Shown here: one piece after another, positions 1-8,833 of the stretch
Layout of the letters: each line of letters opens with the position of its first letter
How positions within the stretch are numbered: the first letter of the stretch is position 1
NCBI RefSeq assembly: GCF_030693775.1
Contig: NZ_JAUXZY010000004.1
Coordinates: 62,001 to 126,000, forward strand
DNA from: Polynucleobacter sp.
GTDB taxonomy: Bacteria > Pseudomonadota > Gammaproteobacteria > Burkholderiales > Burkholderiaceae
Direction: 5' to 3'
DNA length: 64,000 nt
Position numbers and translations under genes: made by a program
The notes under the pieces: generated by a model
Databases searched by the model: none
Told to the model about the DNA's origin: nothing
The model's input: only the letters and a program-made list of their open reading frames with translations

Positions 1-27
1 ATTTTTCTCTACCATCACTAACTAAGC

Positions 28-1101
28 ATGTTTAACTTCGCTCAATTAGCACTGCCATTGATTCAGGCCCCAATGGCTGGCGGAATTACTACGCCCCAAT
101 TGGTGGCGGCAGTTGCTAATCACGGAGGGGTTGGAAGTTTTGGTTTTGCATACAGTACGCCAGAAAAGATTCATGCGGATTTACTTGCGGCGCAGTCACT
201 GACCAGCGGACCCATTAACGCGAATTTTTTTGTGTTCAGTCCAGTTTGCTTGCCAAGCAATCAGATACAAGTTCAAGCCGTGCAGGCTTTGCGGTCACTG
301 GGCGTCGACGGAGTTCGGTCGCTCACGATCCCGGCAGAGCCCTTCTATCCCAGCCTGATGGATCAGCTAGAGCCCATTTGGCAGGCGCGACCAGCAATTC
401 TGAGCTTTCATTTTGGCCTGCCGCCGGAGGGTGTGATTGAAAAAGCCCATGCGCTGGGAATTGCCGTCGGCATCAGTGCGACCAGCCTTACGGAAGCTTT
501 AGTCATTGAATCTGCTTCTGCCGATTTTATTGTTGCCCAGGGAATTGAAGCTGGCGGACACCGTGGGCAATTTGATTTGCAGGCTGAAGATGAGGCGCTG
601 AGCACCTTAGGGCTTACAGCTCTGCTAGCTAAGCATTGCCGCATTCCGATTGTTGCTGCAGGCGGCATCATGAATGGGGCCGATATACATGCGGCACTTG
701 CTAACGGTGCGCAGGCAGCCCAAATGGGAACGGCATTTTTATGTTGTGATGAGTCAGGGACTCCGCCCAGTTATCGCCACTATTTATTGCACAAACAAGA
801 CAGGTCAACGACGCTGACGAAGGCCTTTTCAGGGCGGCTTGCACGCGGCATAGAAAATACCTTCACCCGCACTATGCAAGATCAAGTCACCTTACCCTTT
901 CCAATCCAAAATACCCTGACAGGGCCTCTGCGCCAGTGGGCAGTAGAGCAGCAGGACGCCGAGTACCAGAGTCTTTGGGCGGGCACAGCGTATGCACAGA
1001 TGCGGAGCATGTCGACAAAAGACTTGATGCAGCAATTGCGCAATGAAATTGGGCAGGCATCGTTGACGCGGCGACATGAAAAGCAAAGTAGTAAGCCCTA
1101 A
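28..1101 (+). CDS. nitronate monooxygenase / 2-nitropropane dioxygenase-like
   Basis: 357 aa ORF; TIM-barrel FMN motifs such as APMAGGITTPQLVAAVANHGGVGSFG and QGIEAGGHRGQF. Confidence 0.88.
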   Translation: MFNFAQLALPLIQAPMAGGITTPQLVAAVANHGGVGSFGFAYSTPEKIHADLLAAQSLTSGPINANFFVFSPVCLPSNQIQVQAVQALRSLGVDGVRSLTIPAEPFYPSLMDQLEPIWQARPAILSFHFGLPPEGVIEKAHALGIAVGISATSLTEALVIESASADFIVAQGIEAGGHRGQFDLQAEDEALSTLGLTALLAKHCRIPIVAAGGIMNGADIHAALANGAQAAQMGTAFLCCDESGTPPSYRHYLLHKQDRSTTLTKAFSGRLARGIENTFTRTMQDQVTLPFPIQNTLTGPLRQWAVEQQDAEYQSLWAGTAYAQMRSMSTKDLMQQLRNEIGQASLTRRHEKQSSKP

Positions 1102-1190
1102 ATAATTTAGGCGCTTCAAAGTCATGCCCGTACTGGTAAGATCAATTACGTCCAGATATTGCCTTTACCCATTAGAAAGTATTCAAACTC

Positions 1191-2894
1191 ATGCCGCATG
1201 ACATCGGCTTAATCGCGATCCTTGCCATTGGCTTTGGCCTTGCCCTTGTGCTGGGTATGGCGGTTTCATACCTAAAAATGCCGCCCTTGGTTGGGTATTT
1301 ATTGGCGGGCGTCATGATCGGCCCAGCAACACCGGGTTTTGTGGCGGACATCAGTCTATCGACACAGCTCGCTGAAATTGGGGTGATGCTATTGATGTTT
1401 GGGGTTGGACTGCATTTTTCGATTAATGACCTCTTATCAGTGAAGAAAATTGCAATCCCTGGTGCCCTCTTTCAGATGGCCGTAGCGACCGCCCTTGGCT
1501 TTTTTGTGGGTAGCTGGTGGGGCTGGTCATTTTTGGGCTCAATCGTATTTGGCCTCAGCCTCTCGGTAGCCAGTACGGTAGTTCTCTTGCGCGCACTCGA
1601 AGCAAAAGGTTTGCTAGAGACGCCCAACGGCAAAATTGCCGTCGGCTGGCTTGTCGTCGAGGACCTGGTAATGGTTCTGGCCCTGGTTCTCTTGCCCGTG
1701 ATGGCTGATATCTTTCATACGCAGCCAATGGGCGGTGCCGACAAAAATCAAATGGATGTATTGCAGGCAGTTGGTATTACCTTAGCCAAAGTCACGGCAT
1801 TTATTGTGTTGATGCTCGTGGTGGGTAAGCGCCTTCTACCTAAAATTCTATGGCTGGTGGCAAAAAATGGATCGCGTGAGCTCTTTACGCTCGCCGTTAT
1901 TGCGTCAGCGATTGGAATTGCATTCTTAGCGGCCTCGCTTTTTGATGTTTCATTTGCCTTGGGCGCTTTCTTTGCCGGAATGATGCTGGGCGAGTCTGAA
2001 TTAAGTAAACGCGCTGCAGATGAGTCGCTGCCATTACGCGATGCGTTTGCCGTTCTCTTTTTTGTTTCGGTTGGCATGCTTCTGAATCCCGAAATTGTAT
2101 GGAACGAGCCGCTCAAATTATTGATTGTGATTTTGATCATTACGGTTGGCAAAACACTGGCTGCCGTGGCCTTCGTTTTACTCTTCAAATACCCGCTCAA
2201 TACAGCAATGACCGTCGGTATTAGCTTGGCGCAGATCGGTGAATTCTCCTTCATCTTGGCGGGCATGGGCTTGGCCATGGACTTAATACCAAATGAGGCA
2301 TATAGCCTCATTCTGGCGGGGGCGATTATTTCGATTGCGATGAATTCCTTTTTGTTTGGCGGTATTGCTCCTGCAATCGAGTGGGCGCGTAAGCGCTCAG
2401 CTCTTGCCCGCAAACTAGATCAGCGGATTGATCCGCTGGCATTATTGCCCACCACAGTCAATCAATCGCTCCTGACTGGTCAGGTTGTGATTGTGGGCCA
2501 TGGCCGAGTTGGAAGAAGTCTTTTTCAAAAACTGCGGGCAAAGAATATTGCGTGTGTGGTGGCCGAAATGGATCGCGCCCTTGTGCAAGAATTGCGCACG
2601 CAAAACATTCCTGCCGTTGTCGGCGATGCAGCTGACCCCTTTGTGTTGATTCAGGCACATATTGCCCAAGCAGCCATCTTGGTGATTGCAACTAAAGATG
2701 CAATGGACATTGGCAAGATGGTCGAGACAGCCAAAGCACTCAATCCGAAGATTGCTATTTTTATTCGCGCAGAAGATAGCGACGCGATTGTGATTTATGA
2801 AAAAGAAGGTTGGGGCAAATCATTTACCGCAGAGGAAGAATTAGCCAATCGCTTGAGTAATGAAGTAATACAAGAGCTTCAGCGGGCGCACTAG
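1191..2894 (+). CDS. CPA2 family monovalent cation:proton antiporter with TrkA-N (RCK) domain, KefB/YbaL-like
   Basis: 567 aa; multi-TM N-terminus plus GHGRVGRSLFQKL Rossmann RCK domain. Confidence 0.88.
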   Translation: MPHDIGLIAILAIGFGLALVLGMAVSYLKMPPLVGYLLAGVMIGPATPGFVADISLSTQLAEIGVMLLMFGVGLHFSINDLLSVKKIAIPGALFQMAVATALGFFVGSWWGWSFLGSIVFGLSLSVASTVVLLRALEAKGLLETPNGKIAVGWLVVEDLVMVLALVLLPVMADIFHTQPMGGADKNQMDVLQAVGITLAKVTAFIVLMLVVGKRLLPKILWLVAKNGSRELFTLAVIASAIGIAFLAASLFDVSFALGAFFAGMMLGESELSKRAADESLPLRDAFAVLFFVSVGMLLNPEIVWNEPLKLLIVILIITVGKTLAAVAFVLLFKYPLNTAMTVGISLAQIGEFSFILAGMGLAMDLIPNEAYSLILAGAIISIAMNSFLFGGIAPAIEWARKRSALARKLDQRIDPLALLPTTVNQSLLTGQVVIVGHGRVGRSLFQKLRAKNIACVVAEMDRALVQELRTQNIPAVVGDAADPFVLIQAHIAQAAILVIATKDAMDIGKMVETAKALNPKIAIFIRAEDSDAIVIYEKEGWGKSFTAEEELANRLSNEVIQELQRAH

Positions 2895-2924
2895 GCAAAC
2901 ACATTATTTTTGCAGTGGAAAAAA

Positions 2925-3785
2925 ATGAAGAACATAATCAGAATACATAGTAATAATCAGGCGCATTGGGTGGGCGATGGGTTCCCGGTGCGAACCTTGT
3001 TTTCATATCAGTCGATGGGCGAAGAGCTAAGCCCATTTTTAATGTTGGATTATGCAAGTCCAGCCGCGTTTCCCCCAAGTGCCCAAGCAAAGGGCGTTGG
3101 CCCGCATCCGCACCGCGGCTTTGAGACAGTCACGATTGTCTACAAAGGAGAGCTTGCGCACAAAGACTCAGCAGGCAATAGCGGCACAATTGGGCCGGGC
3201 GATGTTCAGTGGATGACGGCTGGCGCAGGTATTTTGCACGAAGAGATGCATTCGGCGCAGTTCACGCAGCAAGGCGGTATGTTGAGTATGGCGCAGCTTT
3301 GGGTTAATTTGCCCGCAAACCAAAAGATGAGACCGCCTGGCTATCAGGCAATCGAGGCCGAGAGAATCCCCTGCATTCAATTCGAAAATGATCAGGGTAC
3401 GGCTCGGCTGATTGCGGGCAAGCATACTGGACTTTCCGGGCCTGCCAAAACCCACACAGCCATGCAAGTATGGGATCTACAGATTAAAAAAGGAGCGGTG
3501 ATTTCCTTACCTGCGCCTAATCATTGGACTGCTGCACTCGCTATATTGCAGGGCCAAGTGAAGACCGATAAGGGGCTTGCAGGAGATGCCAGTCTGATTA
3601 CGTATAGTCAAGCAGGCAGTGGCATTGAGCTGGTAGCCAGCCAAGATACGCACGCCCTCTTTTTGAGTGGCGAGCCAATTCGGGAACCTATGGTGGGCTA
3701 TGGCCCTTTTGTCATGAATACCAAAGCAGAAATTGCTCAGGCAATCGATGATTTTAATAGTGGTCAGTTTGGTAGACTCGATTAA
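2925..3785 (+). CDS. pirin family protein
   Basis: Pirin motifs HPHRGFETVTIVYKGE and GDVQWMTAGAGILHEEM; ATG at 2925 preferred over the TTG at 2910. Confidence 0.9.
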   Translation: MKNIIRIHSNNQAHWVGDGFPVRTLFSYQSMGEELSPFLMLDYASPAAFPPSAQAKGVGPHPHRGFETVTIVYKGELAHKDSAGNSGTIGPGDVQWMTAGAGILHEEMHSAQFTQQGGMLSMAQLWVNLPANQKMRPPGYQAIEAERIPCIQFENDQGTARLIAGKHTGLSGPAKTHTAMQVWDLQIKKGAVISLPAPNHWTAALAILQGQVKTDKGLAGDASLITYSQAGSGIELVASQDTHALFLSGEPIREPMVGYGPFVMNTKAEIAQAIDDFNSGQFGRLD

Positions 3786-3786
3786 T

Positions 3787-4734
3787 CTAGAAGCTCGCAG
3801 CTAAACCAATCGACGTACCGCGTACGTTTTGTCCAAATTGATAGCGAAATACAATTCGCACGCGACTAAAGAGCGGCTCCGACTGACTGCGGTCAAACTC
3901 AATGCCACCACCGAGCGATGACAGGGAGTTAAAACCCAGTGCACCACGCAGATCACCTAAAAATTCGGTATGTGCTGCTTCCATCACAGCACGAATTGGC
4001 ATCGAAAAAAAACGCAGTGGTGTTGGTACCCGATTGCGGGCCCACAAGCTGAGGCTTTGGGAGTTGGCTGAGCCCTGAACTGCCTTAGAGGTATCAAACG
4101 TGTTCATTTCAATATTGGTATAACGCAATTCAATATCAATTTCACGTTCAAGCTTGTAATTTTCATAGTCCAGCATTAAAGAACCACCAAGACCGTAGGT
4201 ATTCATGCGCCCATTCTTTAAAAACTGCAGATCAGCGCCCGTTTGATTTTCAATCACGCGAGATGCAATCGATAGATCGCTTTCTAGGTGGCCCAGCATA
4301 ATGTTAGCAATCGGCCTGATGCGCAGTTCGTTAGTCAGTGGAAAGTCCCAGCCGACACCGCCGGTACCGGTGATGCTATTCCAATGCACGGGAACATCAA
4401 CGCTAGTATTGCCGACGGTCCCAATAAAACTGGGATTGTATCGATTAACCGCGAGAGTGCCTTCAAGATAAAGTGGCACGTTTCTACTCAGGCGATCTCC
4501 GCCGCCCAAGGAAATCATTTGCAAGTTAGGATTATTGCCGCTGCGATCAGTAATGGATAGAGATCCAGTGGTGACATCTGGCGTTAAAGAGTAACCAGTG
4601 ATTACCATAAAAGCATCTGCCCGTTTTTTTAAAAAGGAATTCAGGGCATCTGTGCCTTGTGCGTGAGCGCTCGCAATCCATACTCCCCACACCGCGATGA
4701 GGCAGATCAGTTGGCTTCGAAAAGTGTGTGGCAT
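3787..4734 (-). CDS. putative outer-membrane beta-barrel protein with signal peptide
   Basis: 315 aa, N-terminal signal peptide ending AHAQG, alternating amphipathic segments, terminal aromatic (AASF). Confidence 0.55.
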   Translation of the reverse strand: MPHTFRSQLICLIAVWGVWIASAHAQGTDALNSFLKKRADAFMVITGYSLTPDVTTGSLSITDRSGNNPNLQMISLGGGDRLSRNVPLYLEGTLAVNRYNPSFIGTVGNTSVDVPVHWNSITGTGGVGWDFPLTNELRIRPIANIMLGHLESDLSIASRVIENQTGADLQFLKNGRMNTYGLGGSLMLDYENYKLEREIDIELRYTNIEMNTFDTSKAVQGSANSQSLSLWARNRVPTPLRFFSMPIRAVMEAAHTEFLGDLRGALGFNSLSSLGGGIEFDRSQSEPLFSRVRIVFRYQFGQNVRGTSIGLAASF

Positions 4735-4832
4735 CGTTTGATGGTCAGCGGGATGGGCGAAGAGGTTATGCGCTTAAACGGGGCGAATAAAGAGCCCACA
4801 AGATCCCTGAAATTATAAGGTGGCTAGGCCAC

Positions 4833-5813
4833 ATGGCAAGCCGTTATCATAGAGGTGTGAATAACTTTCTTGATCCTGCCATCCTCTTTTTTGTGTTTGG
4901 CGCCTTTGCCGGCCTGATTAAGTCTAATTTAGAGATTCCGCAACCCATTGCGCGTTTTCTGTCGCTCTATTTGTTAATGGCCTTAGGGCTAAAAGGCGGC
5001 TTTGCACTGCAGAAATCGGGCTTTACTCAAGAGATTGGTTTGGCGCTGGGCCTCGCGATCTTTTTGGCCATCATTATTCCCATCATTGCCTATACAGTGC
5101 TGCGAACCCGATTAAACAATTACGACTCTGCCGCCATCGCAGCAACATACGGCTCGGTCAGCGCGGTTACCTTTATTACAGCAACGCAATTTTTGAGTAA
5201 TCAAGAAATTCCATACGGCGGACATATGGCGGCAGCGATGGCGCTCATGGAATCGCCCGCCATTATTTTGGCCATTGTATTGGCCAATAAGGCCCGTGTG
5301 AGCAGCACTAGCAAGGCTCAGTCTATCGGCTTATCGAAGGTATTGCATGAATCATTCACCGATGGCGCGCAGCTTTTATTGCTCGGGTCAATGGCGGTTG
5401 GCATGCTCAGCGGTGAAGATGGTCAGCGCATCATGGCGCCATTCTCAATTGATTTATTTAAGGGAATGCTGGCGTTCTTCCTCTTGGATATGGGGCTGAT
5501 GGCAGCAAAAAATTTCAGCGGCATCAAAGGCAAGCCGCTGATCGTATTGCTGTATGCGCTAGTTGCGCCTTTAGTGCACGCAGGCATTGCTTTGGTCCTT
5601 TGCACATTATTGAGGTTGCCATTGGGGGATACGATCCTATTAATGGTGCTCGCGGCCAGTGCCTCATACATTGCCGTGCCGGCGGTATTGCGCCATGCCT
5701 TACCGGAAGTCAATCCGGCCCTCTATATGGGCATGTCCTTGGGTATCACCTTCCCCTTCAATATCATTATCGGAATACCACTCTATTCTTTTGCAGCGCA
5801 ACTGCTGCGGTAA
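4833..5813 (+). CDS. sodium-dependent bicarbonate transport family permease (SbtA-like)
   Basis: 326 aa multi-TM protein; segments resemble the SbtA/DUF897 family (FLSLYLLMALGLKGGFAL, YGSVSAVTFITA). Confidence 0.82.
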   Translation: MASRYHRGVNNFLDPAILFFVFGAFAGLIKSNLEIPQPIARFLSLYLLMALGLKGGFALQKSGFTQEIGLALGLAIFLAIIIPIIAYTVLRTRLNNYDSAAIAATYGSVSAVTFITATQFLSNQEIPYGGHMAAAMALMESPAIILAIVLANKARVSSTSKAQSIGLSKVLHESFTDGAQLLLLGSMAVGMLSGEDGQRIMAPFSIDLFKGMLAFFLLDMGLMAAKNFSGIKGKPLIVLLYALVAPLVHAGIALVLCTLLRLPLGDTILLMVLAASASYIAVPAVLRHALPEVNPALYMGMSLGITFPFNIIIGIPLYSFAAQLLR

Positions 5814-5877
5814 CACGTTTTAATACGAGGCCTTCTTGGCTTGGTATAGTGATTGATCTACTAACAAAAGGACGGAT

Positions 5878-6114
5878 ATGACCCACCACGAAAAACTCAT
5901 CGCTGCGTTTGAGGCTTATAAAGAAGAAAATACCAAGTTTCAGGAAAAAGGCGTGAAAGCATCGGCTGCCCGCGCACGGAAAGCGCTTCAGGAAATTGCT
6001 GGGTCATGCAAAGAGCGCCGCAAAGAAATTACGGCAGAAAAAGAAATGCTGGAGGGCAAAAAAGGCGAGGGCATGTCACAGGATGCTGCCCGTCATGCCC
6101 ATATTCGAAAGTAA
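5878..6114 (+). CDS. small histone H1/Hc1-like basic protein
   Basis: 78 aa; KFQEKGVKASAARARKALQEIAGSCKERRKEITAEKE resembles Hc1-type coiled-coil motif; paralogous to 13129..13308. Confidence 0.65.
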   Translation: MTHHEKLIAAFEAYKEENTKFQEKGVKASAARARKALQEIAGSCKERRKEITAEKEMLEGKKGEGMSQDAARHAHIRK

Positions 6115-6137
6115 GCCACAAGAGCACTAGTTTGAAT

Positions 6138-6174
6138 AATGCGGTTAGGGTCAGCAAGACTAAACCGCATTTCC
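6138..6174 (+). terminator. candidate hairpin terminator
   Basis: AATGCGGTT (6138-6146) perfectly pairs with AACCGCATT (6163-6171) downstream of the small ORF; only a short T run. Confidence 0.35.
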
Positions 6175-6215
6175 CATTTGTTGGATGCAGTGCTGTGCTA
6201 AATACAGGCGAGCCA

Positions 6216-6710
6216 ATGAAAACATTCATTCAAAGAAAAGCCATCCTCTTTTTGAGCTTGGCACCCCTGCTTCTGAGTGTGGCAGGACTTCAGGCAGAAT
6301 CTGCTCTTGCTGCAGATGACTACGCACAGGGCCTGGCAAAAGATCGGATTTCAGTTAAAACCTTATTGCCCCAGATGCCCTCAAAAACTATTATTGGGCA
6401 AGACTACCCATATCCGAATGGCACACCATTGATCGAGAGCTACCTGATAGAGATTCCTCCCGGACAAAAAACAGGCATTCATCTTCATCAAGTTCCCTTA
6501 TTGGCATACATTATTTCGGGTCGCCTCGAAACTAATTACGGCACTAAGGGGAGCAAGGTAAGCGCCGCAGGCGATGTATTTATAGAGGCAATCGAATGGT
6601 GCCATTTTGGGAAAGCGCTCGGAACGGAACCCGTGCAAATATTGGCTATTTATCTCAATTCAGTTGGCGGAACTCAAAAAAAGTCAGCTGACTGCGCTGC
6701 CTTGCAATAA
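6216..6710 (+). CDS. cupin-domain protein with signal peptide
   Basis: ATG 6216 gives MKTFIQRKAILFLSLAPLLLSVAGLQAESALA; cupin motif PPGQKTGIHLHQVPLLAYIISGRLE; the track start at 6006 is an upstream extension. Confidence 0.8.
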   Translation: MKTFIQRKAILFLSLAPLLLSVAGLQAESALAADDYAQGLAKDRISVKTLLPQMPSKTIIGQDYPYPNGTPLIESYLIEIPPGQKTGIHLHQVPLLAYIISGRLETNYGTKGSKVSAAGDVFIEAIEWCHFGKALGTEPVQILAIYLNSVGGTQKKSADCAALQ

Positions 6711-6736
6711 CGCCGGGATTGACTGCAAGCGCAGGA

Positions 6737-7081
6737 TTAAGCGATCGTCTCAGCTTGGCCGTGCATCACTAACGCACTGAGCTCCCGATAGAGCTTGATT
6801 GCTTTGTTTGTTGGTACAAGGTACTTAAGACGACCATCTTTGGGATTACTCTTTGTGGTGATTAACTTTTTGCTGATGAGATACTTAATTCCCTGATGCA
6901 AGGTAACCGGAGAGGCAATGTGCCTTAGGGCAATAACATTAGATACAGTAATTGGTTGCTCGTTCACAAAGGCCTGAACAATAACACGTAACAGTGCGCA
7001 TGACTTTGAGTCAACTCCATAGCCGTGATTAATTTGATCGCGCGTATTGACAAAGTCAAGATACTCAAATTTCGTTGGCAT
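6737..7081 (-). CDS. small winged-helix (MarR-like) transcriptional regulator
   Basis: 114 aa; ASPVTLHQGIKYLISKKLITTKSNPKDGRLKYLVPT has helix-turn-helix plus wing character. Confidence 0.6.
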   Translation of the reverse strand: MPTKFEYLDFVNTRDQINHGYGVDSKSCALLRVIVQAFVNEQPITVSNVIALRHIASPVTLHQGIKYLISKKLITTKSNPKDGRLKYLVPTNKAIKLYRELSALVMHGQAETIA

Positions 7082-7214
7082 TAAAGTTAAACCCTATGAA
7101 CATGATTTGATTTTTCTATTATCAAATAAAACCTGCCACATTCCAAGGCTTTAAATTAAGTTGATAAGGAGTGGCGCTAATCGCTAGTTACTAACAATCA
7201 ACAAACAAAAGAAA

Positions 7215-7242
7215 TTGACAATATACTTATATAAATTAAATT
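7215..7242 (+). promoter_or_regulatory. candidate sigma70 promoter for 7269 ORF
   Basis: Perfect TTGACA -35 (7215-7220), 16-nt spacer, TAAATT -10-like (7237-7242). Confidence 0.45.
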
Positions 7243-7255
7243 AAGTTTATATAAG
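7226..7255. repeat. perfect 10-bp inverted repeat (candidate operator)
   Basis: CTTATATAAA (7226-7235) / TTTATATAAG (7246-7255), 10-nt spacer. Confidence 0.6.
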
Positions 7256-7268
7256 ATACGGTCGCATT

Positions 7269-7484
7269 ATGTTTAAGTTTTTTGATAGAAATCAAAGCGA
7301 CTTTGTTGTTAAAGACATTGATCGCAGGCGGCGAGTTGTCGTTGTTGAAGACCCAGCGCTTGGATTGGAATGCGAAGTGCCGTTTGAGAAGGATGACTTG
7401 CTAACGGCTGAAATATCGGGCGCCTACACCATCAAGCTAAGCTATATCGATGGTAAGACGGAGATAGTTCGATTTCTCAAATAA
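7269..7484 (+). CDS. small hypothetical protein
   Basis: 71 aa ORF divergent from the regulator, with promoter-like sequence upstream and terminator downstream. Confidence 0.5.
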   Translation: MFKFFDRNQSDFVVKDIDRRRRVVVVEDPALGLECEVPFEKDDLLTAEISGAYTIKLSYIDGKTEIVRFLK

Positions 7485-7592
7485 AAGTAATTTGCACCTT
7501 ATCGGTGCTTATTTGGCGGCAAGCCTAATTTAAGATGGGTAATATGAATCCGTAGTCGATTTATTTATTTTTACCCTCCATAAGATTTCTTT

Positions 7593-7620
7593 GGCCACCC
7601 TTTGGGGTGGCCTTTTCTTT
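7593..7620 (+). terminator. Rho-independent terminator
   Basis: GGCCACCC-TTTG-GGGTGGCC followed by TTTTCTTT. Confidence 0.85.
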
Positions 7621-7630
7621 GCGGGGTAGC

Positions 7631-8329
7631 TTATTTCATTGCTGTTGGCGTTGGATTGGCCGAGACTTCCATGGCCAACTTAACAGCGCGCTTAGCCATT
7701 TCCTCAAATGAGGCGATCGAGCCCGAGCCAGTTCGGAAGGTTTCACCTTCCAAGGTGATTACGCCGCCGCCAATAAAGTCCTTGGACTGACTGTCGGTAA
7801 TTTTGCTCTCAATGACCAGCGCAGGTGTTTTGGAGTTGACGCCAGAAGCATAGGCTGCCGCATTGGCTGCAAGCCCAATGGGGGTAAAGTTCCAAGGCTT
7901 AAGGCCATCGGCAGAAACTTCAGCGCCCGTAATGCCAACAGATATACGAGCCACTCCAGGGCCAGGTTGCGTGACGATCTTGATGCCGCGACGTCCCTCA
8001 ACCGCCTCACGCATCGACATTTCAAGAGCACGCTTTGTTTGTGCAACAACTTGCGGAGTAATCTCGCTCGTGAATTGCGATTGATTCAGGTAGATAGGAT
8101 CCAAAATAACGGCGGTGTAAGTATTGGGATTAACACCAGCGTTGCGATAGCGCCAAATACGCGTTCCATCGGGAGTATTGGCAACGGGCTGCAATAGGCG
8201 ATAGTTGGGCAAAAAGCCGGACTCTGGCATGGCAGTCGTCGACATTATTTTGGGGCCACCACTACAGGCCACCAAAGCGCTGACTAAGGGCGCAACGACG
8301 AGGAGTGCTACTAATTTTCTGCGATTCAT
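7631..8329 (-). CDS. DUF3313-like lipoprotein
   Basis: Start at MNRRKLVALLVVAPLVSALVAC (lipobox); the track start at 8518 overlaps the opposite-strand gene. Confidence 0.7.
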   Translation of the reverse strand: MNRRKLVALLVVAPLVSALVACSGGPKIMSTTAMPESGFLPNYRLLQPVANTPDGTRIWRYRNAGVNPNTYTAVILDPIYLNQSQFTSEITPQVVAQTKRALEMSMREAVEGRRGIKIVTQPGPGVARISVGITGAEVSADGLKPWNFTPIGLAANAAAYASGVNSKTPALVIESKITDSQSKDFIGGGVITLEGETFRTGSGSIASFEEMAKRAVKLAMEVSANPTPTAMK

Positions 8330-8446
8330 GAATGGTTCCTTTTGATGGTCATGCGGCACATGAGGTAAATTCATTCTAAGGCTAAATGGATAACAGCGCC
8401 CGCAGCAGAAGCAATCAAATGAAATAAAAAAGAGGAGAACACCATA

Positions 8447-8833
8447 ATGAAGAGTGAGCGATTTGAGAAAGGCATGGTAGTGCGCCGCAAGGTATTGGGC
8501 GATGCCTATGTAGACCAAGCAATGCAGAAGGCGGATGATTTTTCAATGCCGCTGCAGGATTTTGTGACTGAAAATGCCTGGGGTACGGTGTGGGTACGAG
8601 ATGGCTTAACACTCAAGCAGCGTAGCTTAATTACCGTATCGGCCATCATTGCGATGAACCGACCACACGAACTAAAGTTACATATTCGTGGCGCCATCAA
8701 CAATGGCGTAACAAAGGTAGAGTTACGCGAACTCTTTTTGCACTGCGGCGCCTACTGCGGCGCGCCCGCCGTAGTCGATGCGTTTCGCATTGCGCGCGAA
8801 GTATTTGCGGAAGACGCTAAAGCAGCAGGCTAG
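8447..8833 (+). CDS. carboxymuconolactone decarboxylase family protein
   Basis: 128 aa; FVTENAWGTVWVRDGLTLKQRSLITVSAIIAMNR and ELFLHCGAYCGAPAVVDAFR. Confidence 0.88.
   Translation: MKSERFEKGMVVRRKVLGDAYVDQAMQKADDFSMPLQDFVTENAWGTVWVRDGLTLKQRSLITVSAIIAMNRPHELKLHIRGAINNGVTKVELRELFLHCGAYCGAPAVVDAFRIAREVFAEDAKAAG

Noticed and set aside
1748-2413. 221-aa antisense ORF opposite the KefB-like gene
   Set aside because: Low-complexity antisense shadow of a well-supported membrane-protein gene; no recognisable domain or SD.
6006-6215. N-terminal 70 residues of the track's 234-aa cupin ORF
   Set aside because: Overlaps the H1-like gene and a hairpin; the internal ATG at 6216 gives a clean signal peptide.
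7494-7514. GCACC-TTATC-GGTGC hairpin followed by TTATTT as terminator
   Set aside because: Only a 5-bp stem and interrupted T-run; the stronger terminator at 7593 suffices.
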